Below, one piece after another: positions 1 to 8,314 of a stretch of 64,000 nucleotides of DNA (position 1 is its first letter; each line of letters opens with the position of its first letter). Position numbers and translations under genes: made by a program. The DNA is from Parapedobacter defluvii (GTDB taxonomy: Bacteria; Bacteroidota; Bacteroidia; Sphingobacteriales; Sphingobacteriaceae). The stretch lies in the NCBI RefSeq assembly GCF_014642075.1, contig NZ_BMIK01000021.1:26345-90344 (forward strand). The letters run 5' to 3'. The notes under the pieces were generated by a model, which worked only from the letters and a program-made list of their open reading frames with translations, was not told where the DNA came from and made no database searches.

Positions 1-1375
1 CCGTACCGACCTCCTGCTCAGCCTGATCCAGCAGGATACGCCAGTCGCCGTTGCGCCAGCGGTAAATGCTCTGCTTCACGTCGCCCACGATGAGGTGTTC
101 ACTCTGTGTACCTGTGGCATTGCCCATGGCATTGATCAGCAACGGGCGCAGGTTGTCCCACTGTTTCCGCGATGTATCCTGGAACTCGTCAAAGAGAAAA
201 TGCCGGAAGCGGTTGCCCGTTTTCTCCCAGATGAAAGTCGGGTCGCCCGACTCATTGACACCGATGTTGTTGAGTAGGATCTGTGCATCGCTGATGAGCT
301 GAGCACCATTATCCCGGCGCCATTCCGCCAGCAGCGTGCTCATCTCCTTGAGCAGGCGCAGGTAGTAGAGATTCTCGTCAATGGCCTTGGCAAGGTAATA
401 ATCGGGGCTTTGTGCAGCATACTGTTCGTATAGCTGTTCGAGCAATGGATTCAGATCCCGATATAGCACAGTCACCTCGCCCGTAAGACCGCCTTTCTGC
501 CACTCATCCGGTGCATGGATGTACTTCTCCAACTTTTTGATCACATCGTGTGGATTCTGTGCGGACAGACTACCCAGCTTGCCCAATTGGTTGCGCGACT
601 TTCCCACCAGATCCATCACGTCCACGCCCGAGGCAGCGAACGTATCGGCAGCGGTTTTGAGCAATTGCTCGAATGCATCTTCAAACTGCTTGATGGTTTC
701 CTTGCAGTAACTATCAAGGCTGGCAAATAACTCCTGCTCCGGAATGTCCGATATCGCTTTATCGAAATCCTGGAAATCCTCCTTGAAAATTTCCGACGCG
801 AGGTCGCTCAGCGCCCAGCGGTAATTCCAGCTTTCATCCCGATCGATCCGCATCTGCGCATAATCCATGATCCATCGCAGCAGGTCGGGACGTTCGTCGA
901 GCAGTCGGTTGAGGCGCAGCACTAGATCCGCTTTTACCTTGCGGATGTTCATCTCCAGCTTATATCCTGCATCGATACCCAACTCGAAGGTAAAACCCCG
1001 GATGACCTTCTGTGTGAAACCGTCGATGGTGCTCACCGAGAAATGACCGTAATCGTGCAGTACTTTGCGGTATACCGCGGCCGCACGTTGCCGCAGGGAA
1101 AAGGCATCCCATTGAGGATAAGCACCCAATAGAATCTCGCGGTATCCACCGGCGGCGTCTTTCGTTGAACCATCTCCTGTAGCAAGTGCCTCTAATACCG
1201 TCAGGATACGCCCTTTCATCTCGGCCGTCGCCTTATTGGTGAAGGTGATGGCCAAAATCTCCCGGTACTTGTTTTCTCCCGAAAACAGCAACGTCAGGTA
1301 ATGCGCTGTAAGGCTGAAGGTCTTGCCGGACCCCGCCGATGCTTTGAGTATTTTAAGTGGAGGTATCGTAGGCAT
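1..1375 (-). CDS. UvrD-family helicase, AddA/RecB-like exonuclease subunit (partial, N-terminal 458 residues)
   Basis: The reading frame opens with ATG at 1375-1373 and runs without a stop off the left edge of the window, so the C-terminus is missing. The translation carries the hallmark motifs of superfamily 1 UvrD helicases: Walker A ASAGSGKT at residues 12-19, motif Ia TFTNKATAEM at about 44-53, Walker B FDEFQDTS with D396/E397, and VGDVKQSIYRWR with D432. The Walker A residues immediately at the N-terminus and the spacing to motif II are as in AddA/RecB proteins of double-strand break repair, which unwind DNA ends and usually carry a C-terminal PD-(D/E)XK nuclease. That nuclease domain would lie outside the window, so nuclease activity is inferred from the family. 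No partner subunit (AddB/RecC-like) is visible here; it may lie upstream of the cut edge. The helicase assignment is firm, the exact subfamily less so. Confidence 0.88.
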   Translation of the reverse strand, partial: MPTIPPLKILKASAGSGKTFSLTAHYLTLLFSGENKYREILAITFTNKATAEMKGRILTVLEALATGDGSTKDAAGGYREILLGAYPQWDAFSLRQRAAAVYRKVLHDYGHFSVSTIDGFTQKVIRGFTFELGIDAGYKLEMNIRKVKADLVLRLNRLLDERPDLLRWIMDYAQMRIDRDESWNYRWALSDLASEIFKEDFQDFDKAISDIPEQELFASLDSYCKETIKQFEDAFEQLLKTAADTFAASGVDVMDLVGKSRNQLGKLGSLSAQNPHDVIKKLEKYIHAPDEWQKGGLTGEVTVLYRDLNPLLEQLYEQYAAQSPDYYLAKAIDENLYYLRLLKEMSTLLAEWRRDNGAQLISDAQILLNNIGVNESGDPTFIWEKTGNRFRHFLFDEFQDTSRKQWDNLRPLLINAMGNATGTQSEHLIVGDVKQSIYRWRNGDWRILLDQAEQEVGT

Positions 1376-1772
1376 TATCTTTTTCTCAGGGTGAAGATAA
1401 TAAAATCTAACGGAATGTATCGTAAGCTAGGGCTAGCTCGGAAAAAATAACATCCTCTTCTTTTATACTTTTAAGAAAAAGAAGTAAAAGTAAATGGGAT
1501 AACGTTTGATCTATCAGCTAAATTAGATATTTTGTATTTATCTTTTAATTGTTATTTTATCGTCCAAAAGACGTCCAAAGGACGATGAAAAGACGTTAAA
1601 AAGACGATCAAATTAGGAAATATATACGTTCTAATTAGCATCTTTTCTTCTTCTCATCGAAGAAAGAATGAGTATACATTTACGAGCAGGCATGGGAGCA
1701 CACCCTGAAATGTTTACCGATACCGGGCGTTAGAAGGCTCGTTAAATCACCAAAGTAGTTTGTTTGCAAAAA
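1376..1772. other. 397-bp AT-rich intergenic spacer
   Basis: No coding frame with a family resemblance is visible here. The stretch lies upstream of the helicase gene and downstream of the methyltransferase gene. It holds a 6-bp inverted repeat with a 2-bp spacer (AGCTAG-GG-CTAGCT, 1425-1438), an A/T-rich imperfect hairpin around 1460-1487, and the 11-bp tandem repeats annotated separately at 1559-1613. It could contain the promoter of the helicase gene, but I see no clean TAnnTTTG box close to its start. Confidence 0.5.
1559..1613. repeat. five 11-bp tandem repeats (GACGwynAAAA)
   Basis: Five consecutive 11-bp units start at 1559, 1570, 1581, 1592 and 1603. The last four all begin with GACG followed by two or three variable bases and an A-run; the first unit is more degenerate (ATCGTCCAAAA). 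The spacing is exactly 11 bp, close to one helical turn, so the A-runs lie on one face of the helix. This would favour intrinsic curvature or cooperative binding of a protein. The array is non-coding and lies about 185 bp upstream of the helicase start. Function unknown. Confidence 0.6.
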
Positions 1773-2258
1773 TCAAGCGAACAATGCCTGCTGTTTATAG
1801 GGACTTTCATGTTCGAGCAGCCACTTTTTACGCCAAAGACCACCCGCATAACCGGTTAACGATCCGTCGCTGCCAATGACCCGGTGACAGGGCACCACAA
1901 TCCAGAACGGATTCTGACCGTTGGCAGCTGCGGCAGCCCTGATAGACTTCACGTCACCCAACCTCCGGGCTAGCTCCAGGTATGAAATGGTTTTTCCATA
2001 GGGGATATGGAGCAGTTCCTGCCAGACACTCTTCTGAAAATCCGTTCCCCTGATGTTTAGCTGTAACTCGAAAGTGGTCCGTTTACCTGCGAAGTATTCC
2101 TGGAGTTGTATGGCGGCGGTTGCTAAGCTATCGGGAAATACTTCCGTTGGCACAAGGTTCTTATCATCCCCTACGGAAACGGATGTCAATCCGTGCTCAT
2201 TTCCTTTGATAGCGGTTATTCCAAGTGGCGTCTGTATGTAAGCTTGATATAATTCCAT
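1773..2258 (-). CDS. ogt: methylated-DNA--protein-cysteine S-methyltransferase (MGMT/Ogt)
   Basis: This is a DNA repair protein that moves the alkyl group from O6-alkylguanine onto its own cysteine. The active-site motif PCHRVIG is intact with Cys124 (numbered from MELYQ). Flanking features of the family are present: the helix-turn-helix region with IPYGKTISYLELA (about 85-97) and the NGQNPFWIVVPCHR segment. With the start at 2258 the protein is 161 residues, the usual length for a stand-alone MGMT. An upstream in-frame ATG at 2303 would add 15 residues with no family match, so I prefer 2258. The gene follows lipA on the same strand after 68 bp and may be co-transcribed with it. There is no fused Ada-type regulatory domain. 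Confidence 0.9.
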   Translation of the reverse strand: MELYQAYIQTPLGITAIKGNEHGLTSVSVGDDKNLVPTEVFPDSLATAAIQLQEYFAGKRTTFELQLNIRGTDFQKSVWQELLHIPYGKTISYLELARRLGDVKSIRAAAAANGQNPFWIVVPCHRVIGSDGSLTGYAGGLWRKKWLLEHESPYKQQALFA

Positions 2259-2326
2259 GATCATTGGATTGACGCAGCCTAAGATAATGACAATATCCCC
2301 CAAAACAGTGCGTTGGATGTACCGCT

Positions 2327-3208
2327 TTACTGCATATCAAATAAGTGTTTCTCGGCGTGGTAGGATGAGCGGACCAACGGGCCACTTTCTACATACTTGA
2401 AGCCCATGCGCAAGCCAATTTCCTGATAGTATTTGAACTGATCGGGCGTAACCCATTCCACTACGGGATGATGCGCCTTGGTGGGCTGGAGGTACTGGCC
2501 GAGTGTAAGGATATGCACACCGGCCTCGTAGAGATCGGTCATGGCCTCAATAACGTCGGCTTCCGTCTCGCCGAAGCCGAGCATGATGCCTGATTTGGTA
2601 CGCAATCCGGCAGCCGAAATGCGGCGCAGGCATTCGAGGCTACGGTCATATTTGGCCTGTATACGTACTTCGCGAGTAAGGCGGCGCACGGTTTCCAGGT
2701 TGTGCGATACAACTTCCGGGCGCACGGCCAACACACGTTCCAAGTTTTCCCAGATGCCCTTGAAATCGGGAATCAAGGTTTCCAATGTCGTGTCGGGGCT
2801 TTCGCGGCGGATTGCATTAACCGTTTCCGCCCAAATGGTGGAGCCCCCGTCTTTTAGGTCATCGCGGTCCACTGAAGTGATCACACAGTGTTTCACCTGC
2901 ATGAGCTTGACCGATTGGGCTACCCGGTTGGGTTCATCCAAATCAACCGCTAAGGGCCGTCCGGTGGCTACTGCGCAGAACGAACAGGATCGGGTACAGA
3001 TATTTCCCAATATCATAAACGTGGCCGTACCGGCTCCCCAACACTCTCCCATGTTCGGACAATTTCCACTCTCGCAGATGGTATGTAATTTATGCTCGTC
3101 CACCAACCCACGGACGTGTCTGTACTCTTTTCCTACGGGGAGCTTTACACGCAACCAATCGGGCTTGCGCTGCAGCTGGTGAGCCGGGATGACAGGAAGT
3201 TCGATCAT
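2327..3208 (-). CDS. lipA: lipoyl synthase LipA
   Basis: This radical SAM enzyme inserts two sulfurs into the octanoyl group on lipoyl domains, the last step of endogenous lipoate synthesis. Both iron-sulfur clusters can be seen: the auxiliary cluster motif C45-x4-C50-x5-C56 ([12 protein letters not shown]) and the radical SAM motif C71-x3-C75-x2-C78 (CTRSCSFC). The C-terminal RSSY motif, whose serine ligates the auxiliary cluster, is also present. The length of 293 residues is normal. The octanoyl substrate is made by LipB, encoded at 18462-19163 on the other strand, so the two steps of the pathway are 15 kb apart in this window. A TAACTTTG promoter-like box lies only 5 bp upstream of the ATG. 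Confidence 0.97.
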   Translation of the reverse strand: MIELPVIPAHQLQRKPDWLRVKLPVGKEYRHVRGLVDEHKLHTICESGNCPNMGECWGAGTATFMILGNICTRSCSFCAVATGRPLAVDLDEPNRVAQSVKLMQVKHCVITSVDRDDLKDGGSTIWAETVNAIRRESPDTTLETLIPDFKGIWENLERVLAVRPEVVSHNLETVRRLTREVRIQAKYDRSLECLRRISAAGLRTKSGIMLGFGETEADVIEAMTDLYEAGVHILTLGQYLQPTKAHHPVVEWVTPDQFKYYQEIGLRMGFKYVESGPLVRSSYHAEKHLFDMQ

Positions 3209-3212
3209 ATGA

Positions 3213-3220
3213 CAAAGTTA
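3213..3220 (-). promoter_or_regulatory. candidate -7 box of lipA
   Basis: Read on the minus strand this is TAACTTTG, a perfect match to the Bacteroidota -7 consensus TAnnTTTG. It ends 4-5 bp before the lipA ATG, so the transcript would have almost no leader. I see no convincing TTG -33 element at 17-21 bp spacing, which lowers confidence. Confidence 0.35.
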
Positions 3221-3342
3221 GGGATTAATATTGAATTTCCCGGCACCCCAATACGGGTATCAGGATAATCTGACATTCCACAAACCGGCGGTACTGCTTG
3301 GCTATTTTGTAGCGGTCGTGGCGAGGAAAGCTGTATCAATAC

Positions 3343-6300
3343 TCAGTCGGCAAGACCTATGCCATCTGCTTCGGCACGGCCGGTCCAGCCGGGCACATAG
3401 TTGGGTTCTTGTGTTAATAAGCCTTTCTGAGTGGTCGCATCCAATGCTGCATATTCACTGGGCGACTTGCCGAAATGATTTTTGAATGATTTGCCAAAAT
3501 ACTTCGGATCGCTGAATCCTACATGGTAGGCCACCTGGCTAACGGGCAGATTGCCTTGTGCCAACAGTTGGGCTGCTTTCCGAAGTCGCATCACATTGAT
3601 TAGCTCAATGACGCTGAGATCGGTCAACTGCTTGAGTTTGCGGTACAGGACCGGGCGGCTCATAGCGAGCTCGCTCGATAACGTACTGACATTGAACTGT
3701 GTTTCTGCGAGATTATCTTCGATCACCCGGATAACTTTTTGGAGAAATTGCTGATCAGCCGACGGGCCCTCAGCTATCTGTTGGGGGGCAAGCACGTAGT
3801 CTCGTATAAACTTTTTGCGGAAGCGCTCTCGGGCCGCCAGGATATTGCGGATTTTAAGTATGAGCACGTCGGGATGGAAGGGCTTGGTGATGTAATCATC
3901 GCTACCTGATCTTAACCCCGATATCACATTTTCCACGGAAGAACGTGCCGTAAGCAACAGTACGGGAATATGATCGGTGGCTGCGCTTTGCTTGATGTTT
4001 TTCAGCAATGTGATGCCATCAGCTTCCGGCATCATGATATCGGTGATCACAAGGTCAGGAAGTTGTGATTTAACCAGTTGCCAGCCTTCCAGCCCATCTG
4101 CGGCTTCGAGTATTGAATAGTCGTCATACAGGGTATTTACTATGATTTCCCGGATTTCTGAATTATCTTCGACAACGAGGATAAGTGGCCGGTTTGCACC
4201 GTGGGGTGCTTCAATAGCTGCATCGGTTCCATGGCTTGAACTGAGAGGAGGTTCAAGCGGTGGATGGGTAATTGCCCGGTCTGTGGTCTCCGATTGATAG
4301 GTAGTTAGCTCCCTGGTGTCAAAATGCTGGTTGCCCAACGGCAACGTCACAATAAAACAGGTATATGTAGGTCTGTCATCGCCGTGGTAGCTTTCCACCG
4401 TGATTTCACCGCCATGCATTTCCGTCAGGTTTTTTGCCAATGCCAGCCCGATGCCAGAGCCTAGATGCCCCCGGTTTTTCTCGTTAACAGTACGTAGTTG
4501 ATAGTAAAATTCAAAGATAGACTCCAGTTTATCGCCAGGAATCCCTTTTCCGTTGTCCCATACGCGAATGATTGCAGATCCAAGAGGATATGCCCTGGAT
4601 GGCGTGATTTTTTCGATGGCGAGCCGCACACTACCACCCACAGGTGCAAATTTGAAGGCGTTTGAAAGCAGGTTGTAAACGACTTTCTCCAACTGATCGG
4701 CATCAAACCACGTTTCCACCGGCGCTATTGGTTTACTGTATTCGAAGTGGATATGTTGTTCTTCGGCGTAGTGCCTGAATTCGAAGGCTATGCGGTCTAT
4801 AAATGCTACCAAATTGTGGGGAGCCACAATAAGCTGAAAATTCCCGCTTTCCTGCTTCCTGAAATCCAACAATTGGTTTACCAAGTTGAGCAGACGCAAG
4901 GAATTGTTTTTTACGGTTGTCATCATCGTCCGTGCATTTTCTTCCAGCTTGGCATGTGCTAGTAGGTGCTGCACAGGAGCGAGGATCAAGGTAAGGGGCG
5001 TACGGAACTCATGGGATATGCTGGTGAAAAAATTAAGCTTGATTTCATTGATCTCACGTTGCCGCTCATTCTCCAGGTGTTCCAATTGTAACTCGTGCTC
5101 CAAACGACTTCGGATCTTGGTAAACCGGATAATCATGTAGATGCCAACCGCTACCAACGCAATATAGCTCACGTATGCCCACCATGTTTTCCAGGGTGGT
5201 GGCAATATCCGGATGGTTAACGCAGCCGGGGTTTCATTCCAAATGCCATCATTGCTGGCTCCCTTAGCTAGGAGTGTATAGGTACCGGGGTGCAGGTTGG
5301 TATAGGTGGCCGATGGATTGACGACGTAATTCCATTGGTTTTCTAAACCATCCAAACGGTATGCATACCTGTTTTTTTCAGGCAACACATAATTGATAGC
5401 CGAAAACTCTACGGTAAAGATATTCTGCGCATAGCTCAATATGATGGTATCGGTTATGGAAATCGGCCTTTTTAACACCCCTTCATTGCTGGGAATTACC
5501 GATTCATTGAACAACCTGAAATCGGTAAATACAACCGGGGGCACGTAGGAACTTAAGCTAAAATCCTTCGGATCGAAACACGTAAGGCCGTGTGTACCGC
5601 CAAAGATCAGCTGCCCATCGGTAGTTTTGCAGTAAGCACCGATGGAAAATTCATTACCGCCGATGCCGTCTTTCGTATTGTAAGACTTGATGATGCCGGT
5701 CTCGGGCTCGAATGAGCAGATGCCATTGTTTGTGCTCAGCCACAATTTCCCGGCGTCTTCTAATATGCCAAAGATATTGTTCCCTGGTAATCCATCGTGT
5801 TCAGTAACCTGGCTAAATGAATCCGTTTCGTAATGGTATTGGTTGAGTCCGTTTTTATAGGTACCGAACCACATCCGGTGCTGGCTGTCTTCAAAGATAC
5901 TGATAATAATATTGCCACTGATACTTTTGGCATCATCCAATGAAAACCGGAATATCTCGAATCGGTCTGACCCGGCACGTTTGAGGTTGAGCCCATCTTC
6001 GGTACCCACCCAAAGATTGTTGCGGCTATCGATAAAAACGGTACGCACCAGATCGGAGCTGAGGTGATAGCGACCCGTTTTGCCAGCCCGGTAGCTTTCA
6101 AATTGCATGCCCGACCCGGGTAGTTTGAGGTTAAGCCCGCCACCATACGTTCCAAACCACATATTTCCTCGGGCATCCTCCTTGATCGCATATACATTGT
6201 TGTTTGATAGCGAATGGGAAACCGATGGATCGTGTTTAATATGCTGGAAGGTATGTGATCCTTTTTTCAGCACATTCAACCCACCCGTGTATGTTCCTAC

Positions 6301-7623
6301 CCACAACGTTCCCTGTTGATCGAGGTGGAGCGATTTTACGTGATTGTGGCTCAACGATCCAGGATTTTTGGGATCGTGCTTAAAGTGACGAAATACCCGG
6401 CCTGTATGATCCATGTAGTTTAAGCCACCCCCTTCGGTGCCCACCCAAAAATGGCGATCAGCACTTTCCAAAATACCGCTTATTACATTGTAGCTTAAAC
6501 TGGGGATGTATGGACTATGGGCATAATTCTGAAAGATCGGGATATGCCTGTCATATACACACAGGCCACCGTAATAGGTGCCTACCCACAGGGATCCGCG
6601 TGCATCCTGAAAAAGCGGCCGGATCGAATTATTACTCAGGGAAAACGGATTGTAATCGTTGTTGGAGTAGGTGGAGAACCCCATTTCCTCGGTGTAGTAA
6701 TTCAGTCCATTGATCGTTCCTATCCAATAGCCGCCGAAACGGTCTTTGAGAATAGACCGCACGTCGTTGCTCGCCAAGGAATGACCCGGGGCTTGGGGTT
6801 GGTGCGTAAGGTAATGAAATGCTCCCGTTTGGGAATTATAGACATTGATTCCTCCCTCTTTGGTGCCAAACCAAAATATGCCATTGCCCAAGTCTTGTAC
6901 CACCCGCACATCTTCGCTATTAAGCTCACCGGGACGGCGGCGGAAATGCCTGGTCAACCGCAAGGCGCTTCCAGGACGATACGGCTCAAAAACCAATACG
7001 CCATTTACCGTACTCAACCAAATGTTTCCCTGTTCGTCGTCATAGAATGACTGTACGTTGTTACACCCCAACGGAACTCCCTGTTCGCTGTACATCGCGG
7101 CATCGAATACTAAAACAAGTTGCCTGGAATCTTCTCCTTCTTCCAGGCAATACAATCCCTGCGACGTTGCAAACCACACCCGACCGCTTCGGTCTTCTAC
7201 GATGGCCGAAACAATTGGTTCAGAAAACGTATTACCCGACTGATTATTCGCCAGGGGAAATCGCTTAAAACACTCGGTATACCGATCGTACAAGTTGATA
7301 CCAGAACTGGTGCCCACCCACAGCCTTTTTTTATGGTCTTCCAGCAAGGACATGATGTAATTGTCGGTAAGCGAGGTGGTATCCGAAGGGATATTCCGAT
7401 AGGTAACAAACTTGCGCGCGTCGTACCGGTTCAGCCCGTCGCGCGTGCCAACCCACATGAAACCAAGGTAATCTTGACAAAGCGAAAACACACTGCTTTG
7501 GGACAGACCTTCCCGCAAACCGATTCGGGTGAATCTGACCGCCCTGTCACTGACCTGGCCAACGGCCAGGTTATTAAGCGACAAAAGGATTACCCAGATA
7601 AAAATTCGTGCGATGCTGCACAT
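3343..7623 (-). CDS. hybrid two-component system sensor/regulator (HTCS) of the polysaccharide utilisation locus
   Basis: A single 1426-residue polypeptide combines a periplasmic sensor, a histidine kinase, a receiver and a DNA-binding output. In order: a signal peptide (1-22); about fourteen Reg_prop beta-propeller repeats (roughly 30-720, with recurrent WVGT/WFGT blades); a Y_Y_Y domain (about 735-800); one membrane helix (about 813-835); HisKA with phospho-acceptor His871 (SHEFRTP); HATPase with DNGKGIPGD and GSGIGLALAKN; a receiver with Asp1195 (VITDIMMP); and an AraC-type HTH (about 1310-1395). Such proteins sense an oligosaccharide in the periplasm and activate the neighbouring susCD operon. 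Here the gene lies at the 3' end of that operon, 72 bp after the small lipoprotein gene, so it may be autoregulated through read-through or have its own weak promoter. All catalytic residues checked are present. Confidence 0.95.
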   Translation of the reverse strand: MCSIARIFIWVILLSLNNLAVGQVSDRAVRFTRIGLREGLSQSSVFSLCQDYLGFMWVGTRDGLNRYDARKFVTYRNIPSDTTSLTDNYIMSLLEDHKKRLWVGTSSGINLYDRYTECFKRFPLANNQSGNTFSEPIVSAIVEDRSGRVWFATSQGLYCLEEGEDSRQLVLVFDAAMYSEQGVPLGCNNVQSFYDDEQGNIWLSTVNGVLVFEPYRPGSALRLTRHFRRRPGELNSEDVRVVQDLGNGIFWFGTKEGGINVYNSQTGAFHYLTHQPQAPGHSLASNDVRSILKDRFGGYWIGTINGLNYYTEEMGFSTYSNNDYNPFSLSNNSIRPLFQDARGSLWVGTYYGGLCVYDRHIPIFQNYAHSPYIPSLSYNVISGILESADRHFWVGTEGGGLNYMDHTGRVFRHFKHDPKNPGSLSHNHVKSLHLDQQGTLWVGTYTGGLNVLKKGSHTFQHIKHDPSVSHSLSNNNVYAIKEDARGNMWFGTYGGGLNLKLPGSGMQFESYRAGKTGRYHLSSDLVRTVFIDSRNNLWVGTEDGLNLKRAGSDRFEIFRFSLDDAKSISGNIIISIFEDSQHRMWFGTYKNGLNQYHYETDSFSQVTEHDGLPGNNIFGILEDAGKLWLSTNNGICSFEPETGIIKSYNTKDGIGGNEFSIGAYCKTTDGQLIFGGTHGLTCFDPKDFSLSSYVPPVVFTDFRLFNESVIPSNEGVLKRPISITDTIILSYAQNIFTVEFSAINYVLPEKNRYAYRLDGLENQWNYVVNPSATYTNLHPGTYTLLAKGASNDGIWNETPAALTIRILPPPWKTWWAYVSYIALVAVGIYMIIRFTKIRSRLEHELQLEHLENERQREINEIKLNFFTSISHEFRTPLTLILAPVQHLLAHAKLEENARTMMTTVKNNSLRLLNLVNQLLDFRKQESGNFQLIVAPHNLVAFIDRIAFEFRHYAEEQHIHFEYSKPIAPVETWFDADQLEKVVYNLLSNAFKFAPVGGSVRLAIEKITPSRAYPLGSAIIRVWDNGKGIPGDKLESIFEFYYQLRTVNEKNRGHLGSGIGLALAKNLTEMHGGEITVESYHGDDRPTYTCFIVTLPLGNQHFDTRELTTYQSETTDRAITHPPLEPPLSSSHGTDAAIEAPHGANRPLILVVEDNSEIREIIVNTLYDDYSILEAADGLEGWQLVKSQLPDLVITDIMMPEADGITLLKNIKQSAATDHIPVLLLTARSSVENVISGLRSGSDDYITKPFHPDVLILKIRNILAARERFRKKFIRDYVLAPQQIAEGPSADQQFLQKVIRVIEDNLAETQFNVSTLSSELAMSRPVLYRKLKQLTDLSVIELINVMRLRKAAQLLAQGNLPVSQVAYHVGFSDPKYFGKSFKNHFGKSPSEYAALDATTQKGLLTQEPNYVPGWTGRAEADGIGLAD

Positions 7624-7695
7624 AGTAGTCGTCTAAAGGCATTAATTTCAGTGCAATATCGAAAATTAATGGGTTATTCCCAACCGTTAACGCTT

Positions 7696-8229
7696 CTACT
7701 CAATGGTCAGTGTACGACGGAAGGCCGTTGAAAAGATATCGACACGATACTCGGGTGTGATGTTGTCTTCAAAATTAATCTCTACCATCCGGGTACCGGG
7801 TTCGGGATTATTGAGCAGCTTGACATACACGGTATCCTTGGTTTTTACCGCCTGCGGAAACACCAGGGAATATTTACCGTTATCACCCGGTTGCAGGACA
7901 TTCCCTTCTTGATCTACAATCTGGAAGTCCACGCCGACAACTGCGGGATTAGGCACATCCGGTGTAACGACTGAATAATGGGCAACCGCATCGTAGTTCC
8001 GGGTAAATTCGGAATAAAACTGTACCGGAAATTTAATCAGCTCTGTTTGACTTCTATTTACCGTAATACCGCTGTTGTTGTTGGGTACATATACAATGTA
8101 ATAGTGATGCTCGTATTCAGGCAGCCCTGCAGGGTAATCTTTGTCTTCACAGGCAAAAAACAATCCACCGGATAACAGCAGCAGCATAATCAATATATTT
8201 TGTGTATTCATTAGAAAAAATTTATTCAT
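7696..8229 (-). CDS. PUL-associated lipoprotein of unknown function
   Basis: This is a 177-residue protein with a hydrophobic N-terminal segment ending in a lipobox-like FFAC (Cys27), so it should be a lipoprotein. The mature part is beta-rich and looks like a Calx-beta or immunoglobulin-like fold of the kind found in small PUL lipoproteins (DUF4843/DUF1735-like); I cannot fix the family from sequence alone. It lies directly after susD, in the position where other loci encode surface glycan-binding proteins such as SusE/F, so a role in binding the target glycan at the cell surface is a reasonable inference. It is shorter than typical SusE/F proteins. An internal ATG at 8211 is an alternative start. 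Confidence 0.75.
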   Translation of the reverse strand: MNKFFLMNTQNILIMLLLLSGGLFFACEDKDYPAGLPEYEHHYYIVYVPNNNSGITVNRSQTELIKFPVQFYSEFTRNYDAVAHYSVVTPDVPNPAVVGVDFQIVDQEGNVLQPGDNGKYSLVFPQAVKTKDTVYVKLLNNPEPGTRMVEINFEDNITPEYRVDIFSTAFRRTLTIE

Positions 8230-8268
8230 TAGTTATTTGCTTTCAATGGCATTATTCAATGACGCGAT

Positions 8269-8298
8269 AATGAAACCTGTGATTCCGCAGGTTTCATT
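8269..8298 (-). promoter_or_regulatory. intergenic stem-loop between susD and the lipoprotein gene
   Basis: An 11-bp perfect stem (AATGAAACCTG pairing with CAGGTTTCATT) closes an 8-nt loop in the 85-bp gap downstream of susD. On the transcribed strand it is not followed by a U-run, so it does not look like a simple intrinsic terminator. It is better placed to stabilise the 3' end of the susCD part of the transcript or to act as a partial attenuator that sets the level of the downstream lipoprotein and HTCS genes. Confidence 0.6.
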
Positions 8299-8314
8299 GT
8301 TCAATTGTTTATGA

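Noticed and set aside
2259..2303. Longer N-terminus for the methyltransferase
   Set aside because: The 15 extra residues are hydrophobic and unlike the family; length with the 2258 start matches stand-alone MGMT.
2541..3182. 213-codon plus-strand frame
   Set aside because: It is the antisense of lipA. The lipA frame has all cluster cysteines and the plus-strand frame has no recognisable motif.
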